Positions 1-7,437 of a stretch of DNA of 64,000 nucleotides are shown one piece after another. This stretch comes from JAGVSZ01 sp963716855 (GTDB taxonomy: Bacteria; Pseudomonadota; Gammaproteobacteria; Burkholderiales; SG8-39). The first letter of the stretch is position 1. Every line of letters starts with the position of its first letter. The position numbers and the translations under genes are program-made. The stretch is from assembly GCA_963716855.1 (NCBI GenBank), contig CAVQUV010000019.1, positions 310,001 to 374,000 on the forward strand, read 5' to 3'. The notes under the pieces were generated by a model. That model searched no databases, was not told the origin of the DNA, and was given only the letters and a program-made list of their open reading frames with translations.

Positions 1-1
1 C

Positions 2-169
2 CGACCCGACGTGCTCGTGAAGGGCGGGGACTGGAAGGTCGCCGAGATCGTCGGCGCGCGCGAGGTGACCGGGTGGGGCGGGTCCGTGCACTCGATCCCC
101 TTCGCGCACGAGCGGTCGACCACAGCGCTGCTGCGCAGGATCAGAGAAGAGGGAAAGGAGGAAGGGTAA
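2..169 (+). CDS. rfaE2: D-glycero-beta-D-manno-heptose 1-phosphate adenylyltransferase, C-terminal end only
   Basis: The window opens inside this gene; 55 residues are visible. They contain VLVKGGDW and finish with ERSTTALLRRIR, the usual ending of the nucleotidyltransferase domain of RfaE2/HldE. The enzyme joins AMP to heptose 1-phosphate in ADP-heptose synthesis for the LPS inner core, in the cytoplasm. Whether the protein is the short stand-alone RfaE2 or a two-domain HldE cannot be seen. It converges on the GNAT gene, with 13 bases between the stop codons. Family assignment rests on the C-terminal motif only. Confidence 0.85.
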   Translation, partial: RPDVLVKGGDWKVAEIVGAREVTGWGGSVHSIPFAHERSTTALLRRIREEGKEEG

Positions 170-182
170 GCGCCGCACGGGG

Positions 183-695
183 TCACCCTCCTCCCATCTC
201 CTTCCCCTCGTCCCGCAAGACCCGCTCCATGAACTGCGCGCCGGGAATCGGGTTGACGTAGTACGCGGGAATCTCGCGGAAGCCCGTGGCGACATAGAGC
301 TTTCGCGCCGCGGTCATGCGGTCGAGCGTGTCCAGCACCACCCTGCGGTACCCGACCGCGCGGGCGGCTTCGATCGCCGCAGCACCGAGCGCTTGCGCGA
401 CGCCGTGACCGCGGTGGTCCGGCTGCACGTAAAGTCGCTTGAGTTCGCCCGAGTCGGCGTCGAAGCGGCGCAGCGCGACGCACCCGATCGGCGCGCCGTC
501 CCGGCACGCGAGGAAAAGACGCCCGTCAGGGGGCGCGTACTTTCCGGGCAGGCTCGCGAGCTCCTGCTCGAAGCCCTGAAAGCAGAGATCCTCCTCGAGC
601 CACGCCGCGTACTCGAGAAAGAGCGCGCGCGCCGCCGCGACGTCCGCCGCGCCCGCTGCCGGACGGATCGAATAGCGCGCCGCTAGCCCGGGCAC
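183..695 (-). CDS. GNAT family N-acetyltransferase
   Basis: 170 residues from a GTG start at 695. The start is chosen because no ATG, GTG or TTG lies further downstream before the conserved part, and it overlaps the end of the SPOR gene by 13 bases, as expected in a tight operon. A GNAT fold is supported by GELKRLYVQPDHRGHGVAQA, with the acetyl-CoA pyrophosphate-binding R/Q-x-x-G-x-G/A pattern, followed by AARKLYVATGFREI near the end. The N-terminal part (FLEYAAWLEEDLCFQGFEQE) resembles small-molecule or amino-acid acetyltransferases of the same superfamily. The acceptor is not predictable. It is the last gene of the coaX-birA-SPOR-GNAT run. Confidence 0.85.
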   Translation of the reverse strand: MPGLAARYSIRPAAGAADVAAARALFLEYAAWLEEDLCFQGFEQELASLPGKYAPPDGRLFLACRDGAPIGCVALRRFDADSGELKRLYVQPDHRGHGVAQALGAAAIEAARAVGYRRVVLDTLDRMTAARKLYVATGFREIPAYYVNPIPGAQFMERVLRDEGKEMGGG

Positions 696-1318
696 TCGCG
701 GATCTCCGCGCCCGGGAAGCCGTCCTTCAGGTCGCCGAGCTTGCTGCGCACCAGATCGGGCGCGTCGCGGAGCTGCATGTATACGCGCGTCGCGGCGCCC
801 TCGCGCGGCGCGACCTCGATCCCGCGCACGCCGCGCTTGCGAAGCTCCTCGGCGCGCTTGTTCGCCGCGTCCTCGCTGCGGAAGACCCCGAGCGAGATCG
901 CGTTGCGCCACTGGGGGTCGTCGTTGATCACGGAGGAGTCCTCGATGCCCTGCTTCCTCAACTCCGCGGTGCGCTGCGCGGCGGCCTGGCGCGTCGCGAG
1001 CGGCGGCAGATAGACCCACCAGCGGCCCGGCTCGTCGACGCGACGCTGGGCGACCTTCAGCCCGGCCGCGATGCCGCTCACCGCCTCTTCGGCGCGCGCG
1101 GCGTCGCCGGCCGCGATCGGCCCGAGCTCCACGCAGGACGCCTGCCGCCGGGCCCCGGTCATGCGCGCGAGCGCTTCCGGCGTGACGAGCTTCACCCGCT
1201 CGGGATGGAGCTGCTGTGCGAACGGGTCGGCGCCGCGCGACGGAAAGTGTTCGTCGTAATAGCGCCACGCGAGGAACGCGACGTTCGCGAACACGACGAT
1301 CAGGAAGAGCGTCCTCAC
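683..1318 (-). CDS. SPOR domain-containing membrane-anchored protein
   Basis: 211 residues from GTG 1318. The start overlaps the birA stop by four bases (GTGA), so translation is probably coupled. One N-terminal membrane segment (about residues 3-20, TLFLIVVFANVAFLAW) is followed by a periplasmic region. The last ~75 residues look like a SPOR peptidoglycan-binding repeat (ISLGVFRSEDAANKRAEELR, then VYMQLRD). SPOR domains bind glycan strands stripped of stem peptides at division sites. A SPOR gene behind birA and coaX is a common arrangement in Burkholderiales. The specific role is unknown. Confidence 0.82.
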   Translation of the reverse strand: MRTLFLIVVFANVAFLAWRYYDEHFPSRGADPFAQQLHPERVKLVTPEALARMTGARRQASCVELGPIAAGDAARAEEAVSGIAAGLKVAQRRVDEPGRWWVYLPPLATRQAAAQRTAELRKQGIEDSSVINDDPQWRNAISLGVFRSEDAANKRAEELRKRGVRGIEVAPREGAATRVYMQLRDAPDLVRSKLGDLKDGFPGAEIRECPG

Positions 1319-2280
1319 GCCGCCCTCAGGCTGACCTCGCCGGCGTAGAAGCGCTGCACGCCCGCGCCGGTATCGAGGAGCAGCGCGCCGTCCTCGGCGA
1401 CGCCCGACGCGATGCCCTCGATGGCGCGCCCGGGCGGCACAAGCAACCGCACGCGCGCGCCCTGGAACGCGTGTCGCCACTGCCACTCGTCGCGAAACGC
1501 CGCAAACCCCTCGCGCTCGAAGCGCGTCAGCGCTTCGACCAGCGCGGCGAGCACGCGCGCCAGCGCCGCGTTGCGCGAGCCGTAGGGCACGCCGGCGAGG
1601 TCGGCGACCGGCTGCGCGATGTCGCTGCGCGCAGCCTCCGGGACGTGGACGTTGATGCCGACGCCGATCACCGCGGCCAGCGGGCCGCGCGCGTCACCCT
1701 GCGCCTCCACGAGCACGCCGCCGAGCTTCGCGCCGCCGAGCAGCAGGTCGTTCGGCCACTTTAGGGCGACCTCGCGCGCGCCGACCGATTCGAGCGCCCG
1801 GGCGCACGCGACGCCGACGACGAGCGGGAGCCCGGTCAGCACGGTCGCCGCGCGTTCGAAGCGCCAGAGGACCGAGAACGTGAGACTCGTGCCGAGTGCG
1901 GAATACCAGTTCGCGCCCTGCCGTCCCCGCCCGGCGCGTTGCAGCTCGCACACGATCGTGGTTCCGGAAGGCGCGCCGGCGCGTGCGCGCGCCGCGGCCC
2001 GGGAATTGGTGGAGTCACACTCGTCGCTGAACTCGAGGTGAACCGCGCTCCTTGCAGGACCGAGTCCGGCGCGGACCGACTCCGCGTCGAGCGCATCGAA
2101 CGGCGCGGCGAGGCGAAAGCCATCACCAGCCGCGCGGACCACGATTCCGTGCGCGGCAAGCTCGCGTACCGCGAGCCCGACTTCCGTCGGATCGCACGCG
2201 GCCGCGACGGCGAGCTCGGCCGCCGAGCGCGCGTGGCCGGGTGCGAGCGACCGCAGGATGGCGAAGGCCGAGCTGCGCAC
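1315..2280 (-). CDS. birA: Bifunctional biotin--[acetyl-CoA-carboxylase] ligase / biotin repressor
   Basis: 321 residues from GTG 2280. Residues 1-60 form a winged-helix region typical of BirA proteins that also repress transcription. The catalytic part has the biotinyl-5-AMP loop GRGRQG (in AGRGRQGANW), the KWPNDLL motif and IGVGINV. A C-terminal SH3-like domain ends at FYAGEVSLR. The enzyme activates biotin with ATP and attaches it to the carboxyl-carrier lysine of biotin-dependent carboxylases. It lies 51 bases after coaX and overlaps the SPOR gene by four bases. No biotin operator or bio gene is seen in the window, so its repressor targets lie elsewhere if it has any. Confidence 0.95.
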   Translation of the reverse strand: MRSSAFAILRSLAPGHARSAAELAVAAACDPTEVGLAVRELAAHGIVVRAAGDGFRLAAPFDALDAESVRAGLGPARSAVHLEFSDECDSTNSRAAARARAGAPSGTTIVCELQRAGRGRQGANWYSALGTSLTFSVLWRFERAATVLTGLPLVVGVACARALESVGAREVALKWPNDLLLGGAKLGGVLVEAQGDARGPLAAVIGVGINVHVPEAARSDIAQPVADLAGVPYGSRNAALARVLAALVEALTRFEREGFAAFRDEWQWRHAFQGARVRLLVPPGRAIEGIASGVAEDGALLLDTGAGVQRFYAGEVSLRAA

Positions 2281-2331
2281 GCGTGTGGATCGGACCGGTC
2301 GGTTGCGAGGGCGACGATCCCGGCATCCCGC

Positions 2332-3102
2332 TCAGCGCTGCAACTGCGCGATGCGGTGCAGTCCCTCGAGCACGAGGTTCTCATGCAGGTCGAAGGGTAT
2401 CGAAAGTCGCGGCGCGAGCGCCTTCGCCGCCCCGCCCGAGAGGAGGCAGGTGAGCTCGGGGTAGTTGCGGTGATGCAAGTGGAAGAGGCGCTCCACCGCG
2501 CCGGCCTGGGCATGCTGGCAACCGCTCACGATCGCGTCGACCGTCTGCGTCGGGTTGTCGGCGTACTGGCCATCCGCATCGGGGAGCGCGGCAGTGCCCT
2601 CGTGCAGCGATCGGATCATCAGTCCGACGCCCGGCATGATCACCCCGCCGGTGAAGAGCCCGGCCGCGTTCACGAAGTCGATCGTGGTCGCGGTGCCGCA
2701 CACGACGACGAGCACCGGCTGGCCGTCGACGATCCCGCGCGCGCCGATCATCGCCGCCCAGCGGTCGGACCCGAGCTGCGCGGGATTGCGGTAGCCGTTC
2801 TTGACGCCGACCTGCTCGGCCTGCGAGATGAGCCACTGCGGCGCCGGGGCATCGGGCCAGACCTCCAGGCAGCGCAGCATCGACGCCCTCACGCGCGTGC
2901 CCGCGACGTTCGAGATCAGGATGTGCGCCGGCGGCTGCAGCCGCCGCCACGCGGCCGCGAGCTCGGGAACCTCGGCGCGCAGCAGATGCCCCGAATCGAG
3001 GCAGTTTTCCGCCGCGGATCCGGGCGCACCGGCGCGATAGCGGCCCCACTTCACGAACGTGTTGCCGATGTCGATCAGCAGGTTGTAGGCGGTCTCGGGC
3101 AT
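2332..3102 (-). CDS. coaX: Type III pantothenate kinase
   Basis: 256 residues from ATG 3102. It shows the ASKHA-fold signatures of type III enzymes: DIGNTFVKWG at residue 11, GSDRWAAMIGA near 110, and CGTATTIDFV near 134, where the residue before the glycine is Cys rather than the more usual Asp or Ala. It phosphorylates pantothenate at the first step of CoA synthesis; type III enzymes need a monovalent cation and are not feedback-inhibited by CoA. It is the first gene of a minus-strand run with birA, SPOR and GNAT, and ends 51 bases before birA. Confidence 0.95.
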   Translation of the reverse strand: MPETAYNLLIDIGNTFVKWGRYRAGAPGSAAENCLDSGHLLRAEVPELAAAWRRLQPPAHILISNVAGTRVRASMLRCLEVWPDAPAPQWLISQAEQVGVKNGYRNPAQLGSDRWAAMIGARGIVDGQPVLVVVCGTATTIDFVNAAGLFTGGVIMPGVGLMIRSLHEGTAALPDADGQYADNPTQTVDAIVSGCQHAQAGAVERLFHLHHRNYPELTCLLSGGAAKALAPRLSIPFDLHENLVLEGLHRIAQLQR

Positions 3103-3144
3103 GGCGGACGCGAGTGTACCGCGGGCCCCGGGCGGCGCGGGAAG

Positions 3145-4644
3145 CTAGAGCGCGTCCAGAGGATAGATGGGCCGTTTGAGCTTCGCGTAGCGGTAGACCG
3201 AGAGATCGGCGTTGGTCACGCCCTCCCCCTGGCACTCCACGATCGCGGCGGCGATCGGCTTGAACCCGGCACGATAGTGGATCCGCGACTTGAGCATGAT
3301 GAAGCGCTGCGCCGTCGGCTCGATCCCGAAGTGGCGGAAGATCACGAGATCGAACGGTTCGTGGTGCCGCTCGGTGACGACGATCCGGGCGCGTCCGGTA
3401 TCGAGCACCGCGCTGCGTCCGAGGGAAGACTTGACGCCGGTGTACATCGGCCCGGTGAACACGATCTCGCCGTCGGTGATTTTGCGCACCCGGCCCGAGA
3501 CGGTGATGGGTCGCCCCTTGAGGCCGATCGAGGGCATGTCGGTCCTGCCGCCGAGCGCCAGCGTCACGTTCGCGCCGATGCCCGCCTCGATCATCCTGGC
3601 GACGGCGTTCGGGTCGCGGATCGGGGCGATTGCCACGTCCTCGAGTCCCTGCTCGAGAATCGCCTCGACCACCGTCATCACGTCCTGCGCGCCGCCGGAG
3701 CCGCAGTTGTCGCAGTGGTCGATCAGCAGCACCGGCCCGCCGGGTCGCGCGTTGCCGAGTCGCGCGGCCGCCGCGATCGACTCGGAAAGCGGTCGCGGAC
3801 GATAGACATACTCGTCGCGGCGATCCCACGCGATCTTCAGCATCGCATCGCACACGCTCTGCGCCGCGGCCTTCCCGCCGCGGCGGGCGTCCGCGACCAC
3901 GACCGCGGAGCAGCCCGTGTACGGCGTATCCGCATGGGCGAACGCAGGGAGCAGGGTCGCCGCGAGCACGCGGCCGTCGCGCTCGGCCGCGCGCGCGAGG
4001 CCGACGATGTCGCCGGACGGTCCGTCCTCGGGCGCGTGTCGCATGATCGAGGGGACGAGCGGCAGCCAGCCCCACGCCATCACGGGCTCGATCTCGCCGC
4101 GCAGCGTGCGCGCGAGAATCTCGCCGGCGAGCCGGCCCGTTTCATACATGTCGACGTGCGGGTAGGTCTTGTACCCGGCGATCACTGTCGCGTTGGCAAC
4201 GATCTCCGGCGACAGGTTGGTGTGATAGTCGAACGCGACGGCGATCGGCACATCGGGCGCGATCCACCGAACGCGCGCCAAGATCTCTCCCTCGGCGTCA
4301 TCCGCGCCCTCCACGACCATCGCGCCGTGCAAGTCCAGGAGCACGGCATCGCAACCCGCGCGCACCGCTTCTTCGAGCGGGCGGACCAGCCGCTCGAAGG
4401 TGTCTCGCGAAGCCCGGTTGGAGGGCCAGGATTCCGCGGCGATCGGCGTCACCGCCTCGGCGCCCTCGCGCTTGGCGACGTCCAGGAATGCGCCAAAGGG
4501 GGAATTCGTGCCGGCGAGCGCGCGCTTCGCCTCCTCGCCATACACCGGACCGTTGCCGTGGCCGAACGACTCGTAGCGGGTGGCAATCGGCGAGAACGTG
4601 TTCGTCTCGTGCTTGATCTGGGCGATGACGAAGCGCTTGGTCAC
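3145..4644 (-). CDS. M81 family (MlrC/microcystinase C-like) metallopeptidase
   Basis: 499 residues, GTG start at 4644. The N-terminus (IAQIKHETNTFSP) and the metal-ligand pieces DLHGAM (104-109) and FDYHTN (138-143) are characteristic of the MlrC/DUF1485 family. A GTDYTGCS-like stretch (DTPYTGCS) and the C-terminal SLGRSAVL/VVTERHHEPFD segment also fit. The founding member cleaves linearised microcystin, but most homologues sit in genomes with no link to cyanotoxins and their substrates are unknown. The gene stands alone between bfr and coaX with short gaps, and no partner mlr genes are present. The family call is firm; no substrate is claimed. Confidence 0.88.
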   Translation of the reverse strand: MTKRFVIAQIKHETNTFSPIATRYESFGHGNGPVYGEEAKRALAGTNSPFGAFLDVAKREGAEAVTPIAAESWPSNRASRDTFERLVRPLEEAVRAGCDAVLLDLHGAMVVEGADDAEGEILARVRWIAPDVPIAVAFDYHTNLSPEIVANATVIAGYKTYPHVDMYETGRLAGEILARTLRGEIEPVMAWGWLPLVPSIMRHAPEDGPSGDIVGLARAAERDGRVLAATLLPAFAHADTPYTGCSAVVVADARRGGKAAAQSVCDAMLKIAWDRRDEYVYRPRPLSESIAAAARLGNARPGGPVLLIDHCDNCGSGGAQDVMTVVEAILEQGLEDVAIAPIRDPNAVARMIEAGIGANVTLALGGRTDMPSIGLKGRPITVSGRVRKITDGEIVFTGPMYTGVKSSLGRSAVLDTGRARIVVTERHHEPFDLVIFRHFGIEPTAQRFIMLKSRIHYRAGFKPIAAAIVECQGEGVTNADLSVYRYAKLKRPIYPLDAL

Positions 4645-4719
4645 GAGTCGATATTCCGGGCGTGGGGCGCGGACCGAGCAGCGCCGCCCGGGAAAGGGAT
4701 TCTCAGCGCAAGAGCGCCC

Positions 4720-5187
4720 TCAAGACATCTGCGACTGCAGATAGTTCTGCGGGCCGACTTCCTTGATCAGGCCGAGCTGCGTCTCGAGCCAGTCGATGTG
4801 TTCCTCCTCGCTTTCGAGGATCCGCTCGAAGAGCTCGCGGCTCACGTAATCGCTCACCGATTCGCAATGGGCGATGGCTTTCTTGAGAACCGGATGGCCG
4901 TCGCGCTCGAGCTTCAGGTCGCACTCGAGCGCCTCGGGGGCGTTCTCGCCGATCATGAGCTTGCCGAGGTCCTGGAGATTCGGAAGGCCTTCGAGGAACA
5001 GGATCCGCTCGATGAGCCGGTCGGCGTGCTTCATCTCGTCGATCGACTCCTTGTGCGCGTGCTCGTGCAGTTTCTTGTACCCCCAGTTTGCGAACATGCG
5101 CGCGTGCAGGAAGTACTGGTTGATCGCGGTGAGCTCGTTCTTGAGGACTGCATTCAGATGAACGATGACCTGCTTGTCGCCCTTCAT
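4720..5187 (-). CDS. bfr: Bacterioferritin
   Basis: 155 residues from ATG 5187, preceded by GGAGG at the right distance; an in-frame upstream ATG is rejected because the family starts with MKGD. All ferroxidase ligands are at the canonical positions: E18, E51, H54, E94, E127, H130, with Y25, and M52 is the inter-subunit haem ligand. It forms 24-mer iron-storage shells in the cytoplasm that oxidise and mineralise Fe(II). It sits downstream of an FTR1-type permease and of bfd, whose product returns iron from bacterioferritin, so uptake, storage and release genes lie together. A 110-bp gap before it may hold its own promoter. Confidence 0.97.
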   Translation of the reverse strand: MKGDKQVIVHLNAVLKNELTAINQYFLHARMFANWGYKKLHEHAHKESIDEMKHADRLIERILFLEGLPNLQDLGKLMIGENAPEALECDLKLERDGHPVLKKAIAHCESVSDYVSRELFERILESEEEHIDWLETQLGLIKEVGPQNYLQSQMS

Positions 5188-5297
5188 AGCGCCTCCGCCG
5201 GAAATCCGATGGGATTGCGGCATGCGCGTCTGACGCAGGCGTCACGTCGCTCCGCCGGGACGACCGTCCCGCGGGCGAGGATAGCATGCAGGAAAGG

Positions 5298-6068
5298 CTA
5301 CCCCGAGGCGGGGATCGGTCTTGCGCGAGCGCGCAGCCACGACACGGCCAGCCACGCCGCCGGAACCAGGACGAGCGCGTAAGTGAACCACGCGCCGTAC
5401 TCGCCCTCCGGCCCGTAAGGCTCCGTGGCGATGTGCCAGTAGGCGTTGTCGATCGGCAGAACGTTGGCCTCGGTGAACTCGTGGAAGCTGTAGACGAGGA
5501 GTTGGGCCGCAAAGAGCAGCAGAAAGATCGACGTGACCTGGAAGAAGAGGGCGAGATTCACGCGGTGACCCCAGCGCGTCCAGGCCCAGGCAAGCAGCGC
5601 CGCGAGTGCGGCGCCCGCAAGCGCACCAGTGACGAGCGCGCTGGCACCGACCTGCCCGGCGATCGCCCCGGTGATGAAAGCCATCTCCATGCCCTCGCGC
5701 GTGATCATCAGCACGGTGAAGAGGAACACGCCGAGCCAGGCTAACCGCCCGGGCCGCTGGGCGGCGGCCTCGAGATGGCGGCCAATGTCGGCGCGCATGC
5801 GCTTGGCGGCGCGCAGCATGTAGATGACCATGGAGATGACCAGCGCCGCGGCGATCAGCGCGAGGATCGCCTCCCAGATCGGGAGCACGGCGTACTGCGC
5901 GAGCGCGAGGCCGAGCACCAGCGACAGCACCACGGCGACGGCGGCCCCGCTCCAGACCGCCGGGAGAAGCGCGGCGCGGCCGGTCTTGCGCAGGTATGCG
6001 GCCGCGATGGCCACGATCAGGAACGCTTCGATGCCTTCCCGGAGCGTGACGACGAGCATCTGTCCCAT
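5298..6068 (-). CDS. FTR1 family high-affinity iron permease
   Basis: 256 residues, about seven hydrophobic segments. It has both R-E-G-x-E motifs required for iron passage in FTR1/EfeU proteins: REGIE at 10-14 and REGME at 124-128. It would move iron across the inner membrane. No multicopper oxidase or EfeO/EfeB partner is nearby. Instead it lies 18 bases after bfd and 110 bases before bfr, a context that links it to iron storage. The loop after TM6 carries Glu, Asp and His residues (YSFHEFTEANVLP) that could act as an external iron site. The metal and partner are inferred from the motifs. Confidence 0.92.
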   Translation of the reverse strand: MGQMLVVTLREGIEAFLIVAIAAAYLRKTGRAALLPAVWSGAAVAVVLSLVLGLALAQYAVLPIWEAILALIAAALVISMVIYMLRAAKRMRADIGRHLEAAAQRPGRLAWLGVFLFTVLMITREGMEMAFITGAIAGQVGASALVTGALAGAALAALLAWAWTRWGHRVNLALFFQVTSIFLLLFAAQLLVYSFHEFTEANVLPIDNAYWHIATEPYGPEGEYGAWFTYALVLVPAAWLAVSWLRARARPIPASG

Positions 6069-6086
6069 TGCGCGACCCCGCCGGCC

Positions 6087-6272
6087 TCAGTCGGGCTGCG
6101 AAGCGCAATTGCGCCGACACTCGCGCAGGATCTCGTCGGCAGCGCAGGCGCATTTTCCGCAGCGCGCCGCCACGCCGAGCGTGTCCTTGAGATCGGAAAC
6201 GCTCGACACGCCGAGCTCGGCGCACTGTCGGATCTCGCGATCCGTGACGGCGTTACAGACGCAGATGAACAT
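6087..6272 (-). CDS. bfd: Bacterioferritin-associated ferredoxin
   Basis: 61 residues. The four cysteines that bind the [2Fe-2S] cluster are at C4, C6, C38 and C41 (CVC near the start, CGKC later), the Bfd signature. The protein docks on bacterioferritin over the haem and passes electrons inwards so that stored Fe(III) leaves as Fe(II). It is first in the bfd-FTR1-bfr series, directly behind the divergent promoter region shared with hemP. Known bfd genes are commonly induced by iron shortage, which fits the Fur-like sequence upstream. Confidence 0.95.
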   Translation of the reverse strand: MFICVCNAVTDREIRQCAELGVSSVSDLKDTLGVAARCGKCACAADEILRECRRNCASQPD

Positions 6273-6288
6273 GGTCGCTACCGATAAC

Positions 6289-6307
6289 GGGAATGCGATC
6301 CATTATC
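6289..6307 (-). promoter_or_regulatory. Possible Fur site upstream of bfd
   Basis: Read on the minus strand this 19-mer starts GATAATGG and matches the Fur consensus at 12 of 19 positions. It lies 17-35 bases before the bfd ATG, downstream of the predicted promoter, where a repressor could block elongation. It is weaker than the site in front of hemP, and a chance match is possible. Confidence 0.35.
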
Positions 6308-6368
6308 ATCTATGAGTCGAGCTTCCAGCAAGTCCAGGGAGGGTGGAATTTGCGTGGAAATTGGATCT

Positions 6369-6397
6369 CTTATCTACAATCATTTGATCCATATCAA
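6369..6397 (-). promoter_or_regulatory. Predicted sigma70 promoter for bfd-FTR1-bfr
   Basis: On the minus strand TTGATA (6397-6392), a 17-base spacer, then GATAAG (6374-6369). That is five of six matches at -35 and four of six at -10. Transcription would start near 6362, about 90 bases before bfd. The -35 hexamer lies inside the FNR-type palindrome at 6384-6397, so bound FNR would cover the promoter. Confidence 0.5.
6384..6397. promoter_or_regulatory. FNR/ANR-type binding site
   Basis: TTGATCCATATCAA is an exact match to the FNR/ANR consensus TTGAT-N4-ATCAA. It lies in the 198-bp gap between divergent bfd and hemP. Its centre (6390.5) would be near -29 for the predicted bfd promoter, a repressing position, and about -80 from the predicted hemP transcription start, compatible with distal (class I) activation. 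The regulator gene itself is not in this window. Confidence 0.72.
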
Positions 6398-6435
6398 GTT
6401 AATGCTTTCCTTGCGCGGGTCATGGTTTTTGTCTC

Positions 6436-6464
6436 TTGCCACCGCAAATAGGAATCATTATTAT
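6436..6464 (+). promoter_or_regulatory. Predicted sigma70 promoter for hemP
   Basis: TTGCCA (6436-6441), 17-base spacer, TATTAT (6459-6464): each hexamer matches the consensus at five of six positions. The expected start point is close to 6471, which is the A of the hemP ATG, so the message may be leaderless. The Fur-like box at 6447-6465 overlaps the spacer and -10. Confidence 0.6.
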
Positions 6465-6465
6465 C
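6447..6465 (+). promoter_or_regulatory. Fur box in front of hemP
   Basis: AATAGGAATCATTATTATC matches the 19-bp Fur consensus at 13 positions, including an unbroken ATTATC right end. It covers the spacer and -10 of the predicted hemP promoter, the classical position for Fur repression. Genes downstream (hemP, tonB system, siderophore receptor, piuC) are typical Fur targets, which supports the call. Confidence 0.65.
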
Positions 6466-6470
6466 CATAA

Positions 6471-6650
6471 ATGCCCGATCAGCACCCAAGCGAACCCCTG
6501 CCCAGAGCGCCCGCGAAGCCCGCGGAGCAATTGCGGCGCGTCTCGTCGGGCGAACTGCTCGGCGCGAATGGCGAGCTGATCATCGAGCACCAGGGCCGCG
6601 AATACCGCCTGCGCATCACGCAGAACGGCAAGTTGATTCTCACCGCGTGA
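6471..6650 (+). CDS. hemP: Hemin uptake protein HemP
   Basis: 59 residues. The C-terminal half, from IIEHQGREYRLRITQNGKL (37-55) on to the last residue, is the conserved HemP/HmuP core. HemP is a small protein that in Burkholderia and rhizobia is needed for expression or function of haem-uptake genes, probably as a nucleic-acid-binding activator. No Shine-Dalgarno sequence precedes the ATG at 6471, which instead coincides with the predicted transcription start; an internal TTG at 6531 with GGAG three bases upstream is a weaker alternative start. It lies 106 bases before tonB. No haem transporter genes follow, and the receptor downstream looks like a siderophore receptor. Confidence 0.85.
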   Translation: MPDQHPSEPLPRAPAKPAEQLRRVSSGELLGANGELIIEHQGREYRLRITQNGKLILTA

Positions 6651-6693
6651 GCGGCGCGGCGCGCAAGCGCCGAGCGCCGCCCGCGCGAATGCC

Positions 6694-6756
6694 AGCCAGC
6701 CGCCCCCGCCGGGGTGAAGCCAGCCCGCCCAAACGCTGTTAGCAGGGAGGCTGGCT
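6694..6756 (+). promoter_or_regulatory. Candidate alternative hairpins masking the tonB ribosome-binding site
   Basis: AGCCAGCC occurs twice (6694-6701 and 6718-6725). Each copy is the exact reverse complement of GGCTGGCT at 6749-6756, which ends directly before the tonB GTG start. The Shine-Dalgarno AGGGAGG (6744-6750) runs into the 3-prime arm. Two competing eight-base stems could therefore control access to the tonB start. This is a sequence observation; no known riboswitch or thermometer class is recognised. Confidence 0.35.
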
Positions 6757-7434
6757 GTGAGCCGTTCGATCGCCTTCGGGACCCGCGACCTCCCGCGCGA
6801 AGACCGTGCTGCACGTTACGCGGGCGTCACGTTTGCGGCGGCGTTCCATGTGGCGCTGATCGTCGCGCTGCTGCACTACGAACCCGCGCAGCGCGCACTC
6901 GAGACGGTGGCGCCGATCCTGGTGAACCTGATCACGCCGCCCAGGCTCGAGGCGACGCCGGTCCCGCCGCAGGTTTCCAAGCCCCCCCTCGAGCGGCGTC
7001 CCCAACCCGTCCAGAAGCCCGTCGAGCCGCAGCCGGTCATTGCCGCACCCGCTTTCGCTGAAGCACCGCCCGCCTTCGTCGCGCCTCCGCCGCAGCCCGC
7101 CCCACCCGTCGCCGCAGCCGCGCAGCCGGAGCCTGCGCCGCCCGCGCCGATCATTCCCCCGCGCTTCGACGCCGATTACCTTCAGAACCCCGCCCCGCCC
7201 TATCCGCCCCTGGCGCGCCGCATGGGCGAGCGGGGCAAAGTCGTGCTGCGTGTGCTCGTGAGCGCCGAGGGCACTGCCGAGCGCGTCGAATTGAAGAGCT
7301 CGAGCGGATCCATGCGCCTTGACCAATCCGCGCTCACCACGGTGAAGGGCTGGCGATTCGTCCCGGCGCGTCAGGGCGACCAGAAGCTCGCCGCGTGGGT
7401 GCTCGTGCCGATCGTTTTCACAATCGAAGGCTGA
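6757..7434 (+). CDS. tonB: Energy transducer TonB
   Basis: 225 residues from GTG 6757, preceded by AGGGAGG. The order is: a cytoplasmic tail of about 20 residues; one membrane anchor (about 21-40, GVTFAAAFHVALIVALLHYE); a long Pro/Ala/Glu-rich periplasmic spacer (about 58-140); and the C-terminal TonB domain with YPPLARRMGERGKVVLRVLV. It carries proton-motive energy from ExbB-ExbD to outer-membrane receptors. It is followed three bases later by exbB, then exbD and a receptor, making a self-contained uptake system. Regulation is probably by iron through the promoter before hemP, possibly with leader structure as noted. Confidence 0.95.
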   Translation: MSRSIAFGTRDLPREDRAARYAGVTFAAAFHVALIVALLHYEPAQRALETVAPILVNLITPPRLEATPVPPQVSKPPLERRPQPVQKPVEPQPVIAAPAFAEAPPAFVAPPPQPAPPVAAAAQPEPAPPAPIIPPRFDADYLQNPAPPYPPLARRMGERGKVVLRVLVSAEGTAERVELKSSSGSMRLDQSALTTVKGWRFVPARQGDQKLAAWVLVPIVFTIEG

Positions 7435-7437
7435 GGC

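Noticed and set aside
1939..5382. Very long plus-strand open frame (over 1100 codons) across birA, coaX, mlrC and bfr
   Set aside because: Stop codons are rare in the opposite frames of GC-rich genes. The translation is Arg-rich without any domain and runs antisense to four well-supported genes.
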